Below, in pieces: positions 38,097-48,239 of a stretch of 64,000 nucleotides of DNA (within the stretch, counting starts at the first letter, position 1; each line of letters opens with the position of its first letter). The position numbers were made by a program, and so were the translations under genes. This stretch comes from Poecilobothrus nobilitatus (Eukaryota > Arthropoda > Insecta > Diptera > Dolichopodidae), in contig OX352772.1 in the NCBI GenBank assembly GCA_947095535.1, positions 34,057,445-34,121,444 on the forward strand. The letters are read 5' to 3'. Below the pieces are notes generated by a model. The model had not been told where the DNA came from. It saw nothing but the letters and a program-made list of their open reading frames with translations, and ran no database searches.

Positions 38097-39088
38097 CTTC
38101 TTCTTCTTTTATAGCTTTACAGTCCTTGATGGACCTGAGTTTTTGCTATAATTTTCTTCCATACATCTCGATCTTGTGCAACTCTCTTCCAATTTCTTAT
38201 TCATAATGCTCTTAGATCATTTTCAATTATGTCTTGCCATCTTTTTTTGATCGCCCTCTAGCACCTTGCATTTGATGGAGAAATACTCTTTTTGTTACTC
38301 TGTGATCCGGCATTCTTATAACATGTCCTATCCATCTTAACCTTTGCGCTTTTATGAATCTTACTACGGTTCTATATCCAGTCAATTGTTCAAGCTCGAA
38401 ATTATATCTTGACTTGTATGAACCGTCTTCTTTTCTAACCGGTCCATATATTCTTCGAAGTATTTTATGATCAAATACTACCAATTGAATACAATCTGTA
38501 GTTTTAAGCGTCCATGCTTCACATCCATATGTTACAACTGGTCTGATTAATGTTTTATATAATTTAAGCTTTGTGCTTCTTGACAACAGACTGGATTTCA
38601 TTAGTTTAGAGTATGCATAGTAACACCTACTTACGGCTTGTATTTTTCCCCGTATTGTCACAGCGGTGTCTTCACTCTTACTGTATACAACCCCGAGGTA
38701 CTTGAACTGATGCACATCTTCGAACGTGTAATCATTAATATTCAGATCTTTTGTTGGTATATGTGATTTGCTTTTTACGAAGTATTTAGTTTTGGGTTCA
38801 TTTATTATCAATCCCACATTTTTAGCATCAGCTTCCAAACGTGTGAATGTTTCTTTCAACTCTGTTACATTCTTAGCAATTATTACAATATCATCAGCGA
38901 AAGCACATATTTGTATTGATTTTATAAATATAGTTCCTTGTGGATCTATTTCTTTTATAAGATATTACATAATGTAGAACTAGGTTAAAAAGTAATGTTC
39001 ATAGGGCATCTCCTTGCTTAACTCCCGAAATATAATGAAATATTCTGTGAGCACCCCTTGAATTTTGACTCTTGCAGATGTATTTGTC
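38097..39088 (-). mobile_element. 5'-truncated LINE (family D) with 13-bp target duplication
   Basis: ATGTTGATTATAT occurs exactly at 38084-38096 and 39089-39101, flanking the insert. On the minus strand the insert runs from a truncated polymerase domain to a short GAA-repeat tail (38097-38110), a simple-repeat tail instead of poly(A). The exact, long duplication and 5' truncation are hallmarks of non-LTR insertion. The element's own 5' half, including any endonuclease, is absent. Confidence 0.95.
38105..39088 (-). pseudogene. Reverse transcriptase of LINE family D (broken)
   Basis: In order on the minus strand: SGVKQGDAL, then a stop, TLLFNLVLHYVI, then ICAFADDIVIIA (catalytic box), GLIINEPKTKYF, FEDVHQFKYLGVVYS, YKTLIRPVVTYGCEAWTL, FDHKILRRIYGPV, RLRWIGHVIRMPDHR and, after a frame change near 38235, RWQDIIENDL and NWKRVAQDR. 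This is palm, thumb and C-terminal tail of a non-LTR reverse transcriptase. The 210-residue open stretch 38227-38859 is the best preserved part. The stop in the palm motif, a stop in the tail and at least two frame breaks inactivate it. It is little decayed, consistent with the exact target duplication. Confidence 0.9.
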
Positions 39089-39101
39089 ATGTTGATTATA
39101 T

Positions 39102-39495
39102 ATAAGTAAGTATATCTAAAATGTATTTATGCATAATTTGAAAAAATTAATCTTCTTAATGGTGAAACTATATTAGGACAAAAAAAACCCGATATGATTA
39201 GAGGACAGAGTAACTTTACCCGGTAAAATGTATAAAAGCATGGTATTATATAGTATATTTAATTGATTTACTAAATATTTGTTTTCTTCAGATATATCAG
39301 ATATATTATTGAAGAAAATTTGCTAAGCTTTTTGGTTTAATTAAAAAGTTATCATATTGGAGTACACTAATTCTAATTTGTAGATTTCTTTATATTCATT
39401 TAGCTTTTTTATATTTAATCATTTAATAGTTTGATATGTTTTTGGAGTTTTTTCGAGAATTACACATATAACATCACAGTGACTTCGTTTAAAAA
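39102..39495. other. Short AT-rich spacer
   Basis: No gene or element end is seen. A small palindrome CTTCAGATATATCAGATATA...TTGAAG lies near 39287-39316. Confidence 0.4.
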
Positions 39496-39498
39496 AAA

Positions 39499-39652
39499 AA
39501 CCGATAAACTATTTGTAATTTAAATTATTGTATAGATAATTGAAAAATAGCTAAGACATGAACCTTGAATATTTAAAAAACCGATAAACTATTTGTAATT
39601 TGAATTATTGTATAGATAATTGAAAAATAGCTAAGACATGAACCTTGAATAA
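39499..39652. repeat. Two-copy 80-bp tandem duplication
   Basis: A block starting AACCGATAAACTATTTGTAA is repeated with a period of exactly 80 bases. I see one substitution (TTTAAATT to TTTGAATT) over the roughly 72-base repeat, so the duplication is recent. The copies start at 39499 and 39579. Confidence 0.9.
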
Positions 39653-40050
39653 TAGTTATTAATAATAATTTGTTACTTTGAAAGAACTTTCAATCTCAAT
39701 CTATTTTTTCATTTAATATATTTTAATTTTTTTTATTGATGAAGTTAGAGCTAAAGCGTCAGTAATAACCAGACTCTAGATCTGCAGTGCACTTTTAAAA
39801 CGTAAGAGAAGCTATTATCCACCGTTTATCAGTATATTGAAGAAGAATTTCCTTACTCTTTCAAAATTTTTAATTTCATTAAAATTTTATTTAAATAAAA
39901 TAGTTTCTAAAATATAGTTGCCAAATGTATAGCTATTTCATTTAATAATGGATCAATAAACTTTGTTTACATTAATTCATAAATCACTGATGATTCATAC
40001 AAATCACTTATTCCAACCAGATTGCTCATTCCAACTAGATTGAACAACTT

Positions 40051-40207
40051 TTTTTTTTCTGGTAACACAAGCTTTCCTGTTCAGGCGTTGCTGTATATGT
40101 CGTAAGGGGGAATTACTCTTACGACGTGTGTGGGATTCGAATTCACACTCCCGCGGTGTTTACAGCGTATTTTATACGCTCTTATCCACTAGGCCACTGA
40201 AGCCCCT
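40051..40207 (-). mobile_element. tRNA-derived SINE, copy 3 (family S), 12-bp target duplication
   Basis: ATTGAACAACTT occurs exactly at 40039-40050 and 40208-40219. Between them, on the minus strand, lies a SINE with GGGGCTTCAGTGGCCTAGTG, GTGTGAATTCGAATCCCACA (B box), GTCGTAAGAGTAATTCCCCC and CGCCTGAACAGGAAAGC, then a shortened 3' end and A-rich tail. The head is well kept; the last part of the body is missing. Frames crossing it are not genes. Confidence 0.95.
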
Positions 40208-40219
40208 ATTGAACAACTT

Positions 40220-40483
40220 AAGTGGTACTCTACAGATTAAATATCAATTCGTTTGTTGTTCCTCTACTATGGCTATAAAAACTCATTTGATGGTACCGTA
40301 CAATGGTTATATCAATTTCTTTGTTGTCAGAACTGCAGAAATCTAAAACTTATTATTATCCAATGTATACCTAAAAGTTGGCAATTTTTCAATTTACAAT
40401 CTGCCCAAATTGAAGTAGAATGTAAACAGATTAATATAATGGATTTACCGCCTTTATCTGCATTTTTCCCAGCCTATACATAG
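40220..40483 (+). other. Unassigned open frame beside the SINE
   Basis: A frame ending at 40483 reads YYGYKNSFDGTVQWLYQFLC, then CQNCRNLKLIIIQCIPKSWQ, and ends INIMDLPPLSAFFPAYT. It has four to five cysteines, two tryptophans and a composition unlike the chance Phe/Lys/Ile frames around it. I recognise no domain. The SINE inserted just upstream, so any gene here would be interrupted. It may be a transposon or host gene relic, or chance. Confidence 0.2.
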
Positions 40484-40489
40484 TCACAA

Positions 40490-41400
40490 ATATTTTTGGT
40501 ACAAAGGAACATATTTCTAGATTGTGATTTATGAATAAGAAAAAAGCAAATGACAAAATACTACAATTCTTATATAGTTTTCTCAAAGTTGTAAAAAAGT
40601 TTTAAAAGTTTAAAATGTAATGTGAATTTAATATGTAAATTTTTAATATATTTAATCATTTATTTGAGGTCTTAATTTACATTTCTAAGTATAAATAAAT
40701 ACTTAATGTCAATTGTTATTTATTTTTTAATTGTTTAATTAATTATTAAATTATATGATGAGTATCATGAGAACTTTTTAAATTTAATAAATATTTGTAT
40801 ACTCTTAACTTTAATTTAATTTCTCTACTAATACTCTAAATCCATTAAAATCACATTGATTTCATTTTGTTTTAGATTTTCTCTATATGTAATGTATATA
40901 TATATGTATATACTGAATAAAATCTCTTTCACAAAAGTAAATCTTGTTCTATAACTAATTAATTTAATTAAAACATTTTCATAGAATTTTCAAATTTTAT
41001 TTTATTTTCTTTTTTTTTTGTTATTTTTCTTTTATTTTGAATGACCAAATTTAGTAAAAATATAAAAAACTTCATCGAAAATGCAATAACAATGATTGGA
41101 CTGGTTTTTTATTTTTGTTATCCAAATGAAAGATTTAGTTTTGTTTGTATACTTGTAGAAATGTAAAGATTTTTTTGGAGGGAAGACCAGAACTCGCTAA
41201 ATTAGTTGCAAAAAATACGATTATATACGAAAAATACGAGCTTATTGAAAAAGAGTTTTTTTTTCACTTTAAATTCCTGTAATCTAAATGGAAAAAACAA
41301 ATTATTCTTTCCTTTCTAGGCGTGGCTAGGCCTCAACGTGGCCTCATGTGGCGTGGCTTCAAATTTTAAAATATTTTTTTTGTTTTCGATGTGATTAAAC
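40490..41400. other. AT-rich stretch, nothing recognised
   Basis: A/T runs and a short TATATG tract near 40895-40912. No coding potential or element ends are seen. Confidence 0.5.
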
Positions 41401-41412
41401 AAATCATAAACA

Positions 41413-42017
41413 GGGCCTCGGTGGCCTAGTAGGTAAGAGAGTATGAAATACGTTGTAAACATCGAGGGAGTGTGGTTTACACACGTTTTTTTTTTTTTTG
41501 TAACCTGTTTTACCCCCTGGGGGAGCATAGGGCTTCCACAAAGCTTCTATATCGCACTCGATTGTGGGCCAAATGTTTGATTTCTGCCCATGTTTTACCG
41601 CTATTATTAATTTCCTTAGCCACAGACCTTCTCCGTGTTATTTTTGGTCTACCCACACTTCTTTTTCCCTGTGGATTCCAGTCGAGCGCCTGGCGTGCAA
41701 TGTTCTCTGGTACTTTCCGAAGTGTGTGACCTATCCATCTCCATTTCTTTTTCTTGATTTGGCAGATTATGGTTTCTTGTCTAGAGATAGTTAGTAGGTC
41801 CTCATTTGATATTCTTCTAGGCCATCTTATATTTTGAATTGTTCGGCGGCATTTATTTTCAAATACTGGTAATTTATTTGTTGAAGAGTTTGTTGAAGAG
41901 GTTTACACACATAGTAAGAATAATTTCCTCTTATGATATTTACAGCCACGCCTGAAAAGGAAAGACAGCGTAATTTCCTTGTCACATTTATGTTGCAGTG
42001 GAATATTCTAAAAAAAA
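41413..42017 (+). mobile_element. tRNA-derived SINE, copy 4 (family S), split by a LINE
   Basis: The head (41413-41484: GGGCCTCGGTGGCCTAGTAG ... ATCGAGGGAGTGTGGTTTAC) and the body (from about 41900: TTTACAGCCACGCCTGAAAA, GTAATTTCC, A-tail) are parts of one SINE separated by a LINE insertion. TCATAAAC directly precedes the head (41404-41411) and follows the A-tail (42020-42027), a plausible 8-bp target duplication of the SINE itself. Confidence 0.9.
41485..41899 (-). mobile_element. 5'-truncated LINE (family C) nested in the SINE, 11-bp target duplication
   Basis: GGTTTACACAC is found exactly at 41474-41484 and 41900-41910, at the two joints. The insert ends, on the minus strand, in a T-to-A tail (A14) and encodes RWPRRISNEDLLTISRQETI, then KKWRWIGHTLRKVPENIARQ, ALDWNPQGKRSVGRPKITRR, KTWAEIKHLAHNRVRYRSFV and EALCSPRG before a stop. 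This is the C-terminal end of a retroelement protein, largely open over about 120 residues. Only about 415 bp were copied. It is younger than the SINE it interrupts. Confidence 0.95.
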
Positions 42018-42029
42018 ACTCATAAACCA

Positions 42030-44185
42030 CTTTTTTATACTTGTTTTAGAAAAGATTACAAAAACTTTAGATAAATACTATAGGAAATGTCTTAGAAGAC
42101 CAGCCGGTTGAAAATTAGAACATAAAAGAAAACATTTTTTAGCTGTTCTAGTTCCATAATAGTAGTACCGTAAAACTAGCTTTTGTGCTTCCCAATTACC
42201 AAATAAAAATCTCACTCAATTAATTAAATATATAAAACAATAGATAAAAACAATGTGTAAATCATTTAAATTTTTATGGTAATTTTACCATAACTTTGTC
42301 AAAGTAGTACATATAACCTATTGTTTGGTTATAAAAGAAAGTAGTGTTTAATGGGCTATAGAGGACTCGTCCTTGTTTCATTCTATTACAGTATCTTTCG
42401 ATAATTGCCACCTGCCCTCGAGGAAAAAAAAATCTAATGAACAATATCATATTGTCTTACTGAATAGAAGGTAAATATAACTGAAATAAAACTCCTGTCT
42501 TTAGGAATTTTGTTTTGAATTTATAGCTCGCAGAAGTTTTACATAATTTAAAAAAAATTACATAATGGAGCTAAAACTAGTTTTAATTCTTTACATAGGT
42601 ATAATTCAATTTATGACTATTGATGATATGTCTTGTATGATTATTATGTAAGGTAGTCTTTGATAGTTAACTTGATAAAACCTATGCTAGACTTTTTAAT
42701 AGTCCGAACTGATAATTTTATCAAAATCAAAAGATCTGGATTTTCGTTATATAAACTAAGAAATATTTAGCTAAAAATAATGTTCTTAGATTAAGAGGAC
42801 AGAATAAAGTTAATTTTTTAAGCTAAAATATAAGGAATTTTGGATAGAAAATCGGTTCGTTTAGTTTTTAACATGTTGAGTGCCGTCATGTAGATATTTG
42901 TTAAGTTTTTTAAAAGTGTTGATTAATTTAAATTATTTTTTAAAGGGTTCAGTAACTCTGTGACCTTTTAACTAGATCTATTGAGCTCTACTTATAATAA
43001 ATACTTCAGTCAATCCTACTTCCTGTAAGAAAGTAAAAATCTGTAGACGGTTTATTGCTGACAGCTCATCTTCGGCAAAGTAATATGCTCCTGGTGCACA
43101 ATATGCCTATATCTTAGTCGAAGTAAAGCTCCACAGTTTTTGAGTATAAATCCTGTTCGCATAAACCGTGGTTTTCTATTTCACGAGAGGAGTTCTGTTA
43201 GAATTCTTAGTTTATTTTTATCCTATGATTTTTTCATATATTTTCCGCTTAAGTCTCTCAAAAGTGTTAATGTTATAATAACAAATTATAAAGTGATTAA
43301 TAAATACATATGAAAATATAGTGTTTGTAATATAAAATATTTAATTGTATTGAAGAGTGTGAAAGTTTTCCATAAAAGAATTTCATGATAAAGCAAAGTA
43401 TACTTAATTCTTGTATAACGCAGAGGTTAGGAAAAAATAGTCCAGAAAAAATACGCATTATATAAAAAAAATACCAAAAAACAAGCAATAGGAAATGCGT
43501 TCTAAAATAATCCCGTTATAAAAAAGTAATTGCTAGAATTTGAAAAGCGCGTTATGAAAGTACCGTGTTATACGAAGCTTAAGTATATGTAGTTAAAATG
43601 ATGCTCATAGTTTTGAGTAAAACACTTTACCTGAAAGGAAGTTCTATAATAATATTGTTTCATAATTATTTAAATTTTTCAATTTAAGAAGACAAATTTA
43701 AGGAGACGAACAGCGAAAAAAAAACGACTTAACTATATAATAAATAATTTTTTTGTACTATAAGCATCAAATAACCTAAATAATATTTGAAAAGATTTCA
43801 TATCAAATATACGTATATGTAATGTATATTGGGCATTCCAATATACAAAATAAAAATTCCACAACAAATTTAACAAATTAATACTAATGGTTTGTAATTT
43901 AAGAAAAATTACATTGAAAGTGAGTAAAAAGAACAGAAAACAAAAACTAAAAAACAAAACTTTTATAACAATGCAAAAAAAGTTTTTGTATTAAAAAATA
44001 AAAAAAAAAAGAAGTTTTTCATAAAATCTACTACTTTTGGTCACATTCACTCCAACACCTTACTGAAGAAAAGTATTATTTTGATTGTAAGTATATGAAA
44101 GAAAGAGATGGCATTATAATATTCTTCTTGTATGGTAAACAAAATTCTAAATTGTATACAACAATTAAACTGTTCTTGTTGGTAT
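42030..44185. other. AT-rich stretch with possible DNA-transposon relics
   Basis: Near 43405-43575 phrases such as CCCGTTATAA and GCGCGTTATGAAAG...CCGTGTTATACGAA resemble the subterminal repeats of Tc1/mariner-like MITEs, but no pair of ends is clear. A minus-strand phrase near 42985-43105 (APGAYYFAEDELSAINRLQI) is open for about 40 codons and not recognised. No gene is called. Confidence 0.4.
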
Positions 44186-44189
44186 TATA

Positions 44190-44295
44190 GATGATAATAA
44201 TGATGATGATGATGATGATAATGGTGTTAGGATTGATTCTATGATGAAGAAAATAATGTTCAAGCTGATGATAATGATGATAATGTTGTCTGGTG
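44190..44295 (+). repeat. GAT/GATAAT microsatellite
   Basis: GATGATAATAATGATGATGA and related GAT units run to about 44223 and resume at 44261-44293. It is a simple-sequence repeat. Confidence 0.85.
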
Positions 44296-44668
44296 AAGTA
44301 AATAAAATGTTTTGATCTTTTGGGGTTTTCAAAGTTTCACGTTTTTTTTTTTATTTATTTTTTATTATTGTTTTCGAAATAAACGAAAAGTTTAGTGCCA
44401 AGTTTTTTAAGTTGTTAAAGTTTATTTTTCTTTATATAGATTTAAAGAAAAATTTGAAGTTTCTTTTTTGGAAGCAATAATTGTTGATTCAAGAAATTTT
44501 ATTTAAAATTTAGATAGATATGAACTTAAATTAATCTCTGTTAAAAATTAAATGCATTAATAATTTATTTATAATTTGGAATTTAATGTAAACTTAAGAC
44601 TATAAAAATAATATTTTAATTGTACTTAGTTTTTTATTTTTAAAGGTCATATATAAACAACTATAAGA

Positions 44669-45609
44669 TTGATGTTGAGATTGGGTATACAGGGTGTCCG
44701 AAACTCAAAGATCACGAAGAACGGAGGGGATAGAGAAGTTCATAACAAACACAAAATTGTTCTGGAGGGGAGGGGGGGGAGGTCCATTTCTAACAGTTTC
44801 CGAGATAAAGTAATTCAAAGTAATTTAGTTAACCTTCAAAGTAATTTCGTTAACATTTTAAAGAAATAACAACATCTTTACCCCTGTATAATATAAAGGA
44901 TTCGTTTTCAAAATCACCGATTCCTCAGCTTCAATTTAAATTCAGGGGCCTCGGTGGCCTAGTGGGTAAAGCGTATAAAATACGCTGTAAACACCGACGG
45001 AGTGTGGGTTTTAATCCCACACACCTCGTAAGAGTTATTTCCCCTTACGACATTTACAGCCACGCCTGAACAGGAAAGGCTGTGTAATTTCCTGTCCACA
45101 TTTATGTGGCAGAGAAATGCATTAAAAAAAAAAAATAAAATTTATACATTTTTTTCATATCTTTACCATTTTCGAGATAATTATCTGAATATAACCATGT
45201 GCTTGGTAAGTAGTACATAATTATATATTTTTTTTATTATTTAAAATTTCAGTTAAGAATATGGTTATAATTAGAAAATTATCTCGAAAACGGTAAAAGA
45301 TAAGAGAAAAATGTATTAACTTAATTAAATTGAAGCTGAGGAATAGGGGATTTTGAAAATGAAATAAAATTGATACATTAATAAGGGTTTTTTATGCTAA
45401 AATTACAGTGTAATGAAAACCTTGGAACTCTTCAACTATGAAAGATAAAGATTAAAGTTAGAATATGAGTGTGAAACCCATAACTTCAGCTAGCTACTGA
45501 CACTTAAACGAATCTTTTATGTTATACAGGGACGAAGATGATGTTATTGCTTTAAAAAGTTAACGAAATTACTATGAAGGCCGTTATATCGTAAACCGTT
45601 AGAAATAGC
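44669..45609. repeat. Large inverted repeat enclosing a SINE
   Basis: Left-arm blocks recur in inverse complement on the right. TTTCGTTAAC...AAATAACAACATCTT...CCCCTGTATAA (about 44843-44893) pairs with 45525-45572. CTCAGCTTCAATTTAA (44927-44942) pairs with about 45331-45346. ATCTTTACC.TTTTCGAGATAA (45159-45182) pairs with 45282-45305. The outer left end carries TACAGGGTGTCCGAAACTC, a phrase common at the edges of insect interspersed repeats. The right arm has about 145 extra bases (45363-45508) and the left arm contains SINE copy 5. It is probably two copies of one repeat head to head, or a large foldback element. Confidence 0.75.
44945..45133 (+). mobile_element. tRNA-derived SINE, copy 5 (family S), full length
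   Basis: This is the best complete copy. The head is GGGGCCTCGGTGGCCTAGTG with AAGCGTATAAAATACGCTGT, then GTGTGGGTTTTAATCCCACA (B box with two changes from GGTTCGAATCC). The body has CCCCTTACGACATTTACAGC, CACGCCTGAACAGGAAAGGC, TGTGTAATTTCC and a 3' hairpin CCACATTTATGTGG, ending in A12. It lies inside the left arm of the large inverted repeat, so it inserted after that structure formed. Confidence 0.95.
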
Positions 45610-45619
45610 TAAACGTGCC

Positions 45620-48060
45620 TGGTTCTCTTATTTTAGTAAAAGCTGAATTTTACATCAAATATACTAAAAGAAATGAATAAAAAAAATAGTGTAAAAACAA
45701 ACATATTAAGGAAAATCTTGAAGAATTTCAAGACGCTTATGAAGTTATGACTAATCCTAAAATAACCATTTGTTTGCTAATCATCATAAAGAATGGTTGC
45801 TTTTATTTTTTAAAGCATAAATGTTCGGTAAGTATAAAGTTGTATATAACAAAATGTAGATTTACTGAGATAATGAGCTATATAGATATAGATTTACTGA
45901 AAATCATGTAATATGATTGACTACTGATTGATTCTTAGTAGTATTACCGAAAAAGAGATGCAGCTTTATCATTTAAAAGAAATATAATAAAAATATAGAA
46001 ATATTTTATCATTTTTTAAGCGACTCTGCTTTTCAGATCGGTATAAGCAAGGAAGAAAGAGTATACCGAACAACTATACATACTGTTCTAAGAAAAGTTA
46101 TATCTATAGCACATAATTTGGATTAAATCCTCAGTAGTAAAGAAATAACTAAAGTTCCAAACGTTTCAGTTTGCTGTGTGCTATTGGGGTCATAAATTGT
46201 TTGAATATAACAATAAGAAAACCCTTCTTGTCATGGTGATAAAATACGTTAGTTGTAAAGTATGTTATAGTATAAATGTTCAACCAAACGAAATAAACGA
46301 AAATCAAAAAAAAAAACTTTAGGATGACCAATTTTGAGAATCGGTGAAGATATCCCACCTTATAACCTACAAAATATCCCAGCACACCTACAAAATAATT
46401 TTCGGCTTGTTTCGAACTACTGAATACGCTGAATGAATATTTAAGACCGAATCTGGATCACACTGTACATAATTTATTTTTTATTGGAAAATAAACACAA
46501 TATGTACTTTACTTATATTATAATTTTTTATATAGATAAAAGCTTAAAATTTTTGTAGCTTTAGCTGATAAATCTTAAATCTTTTTAAGCAAAAGCTATT
46601 AGCTTTAATCAAAACTGTAAAACTAAAACTTGTGTTTAAACTTATTTTTTATTCACACCATCCATAAAAACTAACTTTAAGAGACTTAAAAAAAAAAAAA
46701 AACATTTTATCGCTCTTTCCACTTGATTGCGTTTTGCTACTTTTCATTACTAAAACAATACCCAGAATTATGTCTAGGAAATTTAAAAGAAAATTCTTCA
46801 GTCTTAATGATAATAAAGTTAATTTTTGTCTGATGATTTTTCATTTTTTTTTTGTTTTTGTTTTTTGTATGTGAAAAAAAGTTTACACCCCACCCAATCC
46901 ATTTTATCATAATTCGTTTTTGTTTTTATATAAAAAATTGTTTTTTTTTAAATCAAAACGGATGTTGATTTCATTCAGAGATAGGGTGAATAAAGGCAAC
47001 TAAAGAAATTAATTTAAAGTAACTGATAGAGAAAGCATTTTTTAAGTATTATTTAAAAGAAAAAAAATATACAAAAAAAGAAAAACAAAAAAAAAAAAAC
47101 AAATATCTAAGAAGAGAAAAACGATGAGTATCATCTACTTTTTAAGATGATATCTCGTTAAATGTGAACAAAGTTATATTTACCAACAATATTACAATCA
47201 TCATCATGAAATAAGTTTCAGGAAGGACTATATAAGGATTTTAAGTTTTGGCAATAATAAAAAGTTGTTTCTGTACTTTATATTTGTATTATTATTGGTT
47301 GTTTTTGTTTTTTTTTTTTTAACTTTTTTTGTTGTAACTTAAGTCGATTATGGTAATGAGGTAGAAAATTTTAATTGTTTTGATTACCATAGAATATCCG
47401 ATGGTGTTTTTATTGCGGTTATTTTATTTGATAAGTGAAAAAAAAAAAAAAAAACACAAAATTTTTATTAAATGTTACAGAATGTATAATATGTGTTTTG
47501 TAACGTTTTTAATTATTTTTAAAAATTTAAATGTTTAAAACTTAACATGATGGATAATAAGAAAAAACAAGTGATAGCAGGAAATAAACTAAATATATTA
47601 TAATAAACTCCATACGAGTGGTGTCGCTCCTGAGAAATATAAATAAAATGAATAAAGGTATTTTTTTCTTTACTGCAAGTTACACAAATAACGGTAGTGT
47701 AAGATATTTGTTGGTAGTATAAGTTTGTGCACTGAATCTGATACATTTAATCCTCAATTATTATTAAATTTAGATAAGTAATTTGATAGTGATTTAAGAG
47801 CAAATGATTAGCATTTAAGTTTTGGAATCAATTTCATATGTTATTAATAAAATCAAGGCGGTGTATGACATCATAATTTACTATTTTATATTGAGGTAAA
47901 TATTACTGTATAATAACAGTAAAGTCATACTAATTATATTTACACTGTCATTATTTTACAGTTTAGTCATTTCGTACACATCACTTTCGTGACTTCTCCG
48001 TAATGTAATAAAATTCCGTAGTCCTTGAGGACATACAACATCTTCAATATCAATAATTTT
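45620..48060. other. AT-rich stretch, no gene recognised
   Basis: A/T tracts and small repeats. Around 45713-45766 one frame reads ENLEEFQDAYEVMTNPKIT, reminiscent of the end of a J-domain, but it has no HPD motif and is not supported as a gene. Frames at 46149-46385 (-) and 47519-47746 (-) are unconvincing. Confidence 0.45.
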
Positions 48061-48061
48061 T

Positions 48062-48230
48062 TTAAATATGAATAATTAATGACTTAGTGGATGCCTTATA
48101 ATGAATAATAAATGACTTAGTGGATACGTTAATATGAATTTTTGACATAGGGGATGCCTTAATATGAATAATAAATGACTAAGTGAATTAGCCTTAATAT
48201 GAATAATAAATGACTTAGTGGATGCCGAAT
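48062..48230. repeat. ~33-bp tandem repeat, five units
   Basis: The unit is close to TTAATATGAATAATAAATGA followed by CTTAGTGGATGCC. Copies start near 48066, 48099, 48131, 48162 and 48197, some with small deletions. Because 33 is divisible by three, the minus-strand frame across it repeats SHLLFI-RHPL, but no other coding sign is present. Confidence 0.85.
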
Positions 48231-48239
48231 GTTCCTTAT

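Noticed and set aside
45713..45766. J-domain-like peptide ENLEEFQDAYEVMTNPKIT
   Set aside because: No HPD motif and no continuing frame; too short to support a DnaJ pseudogene.
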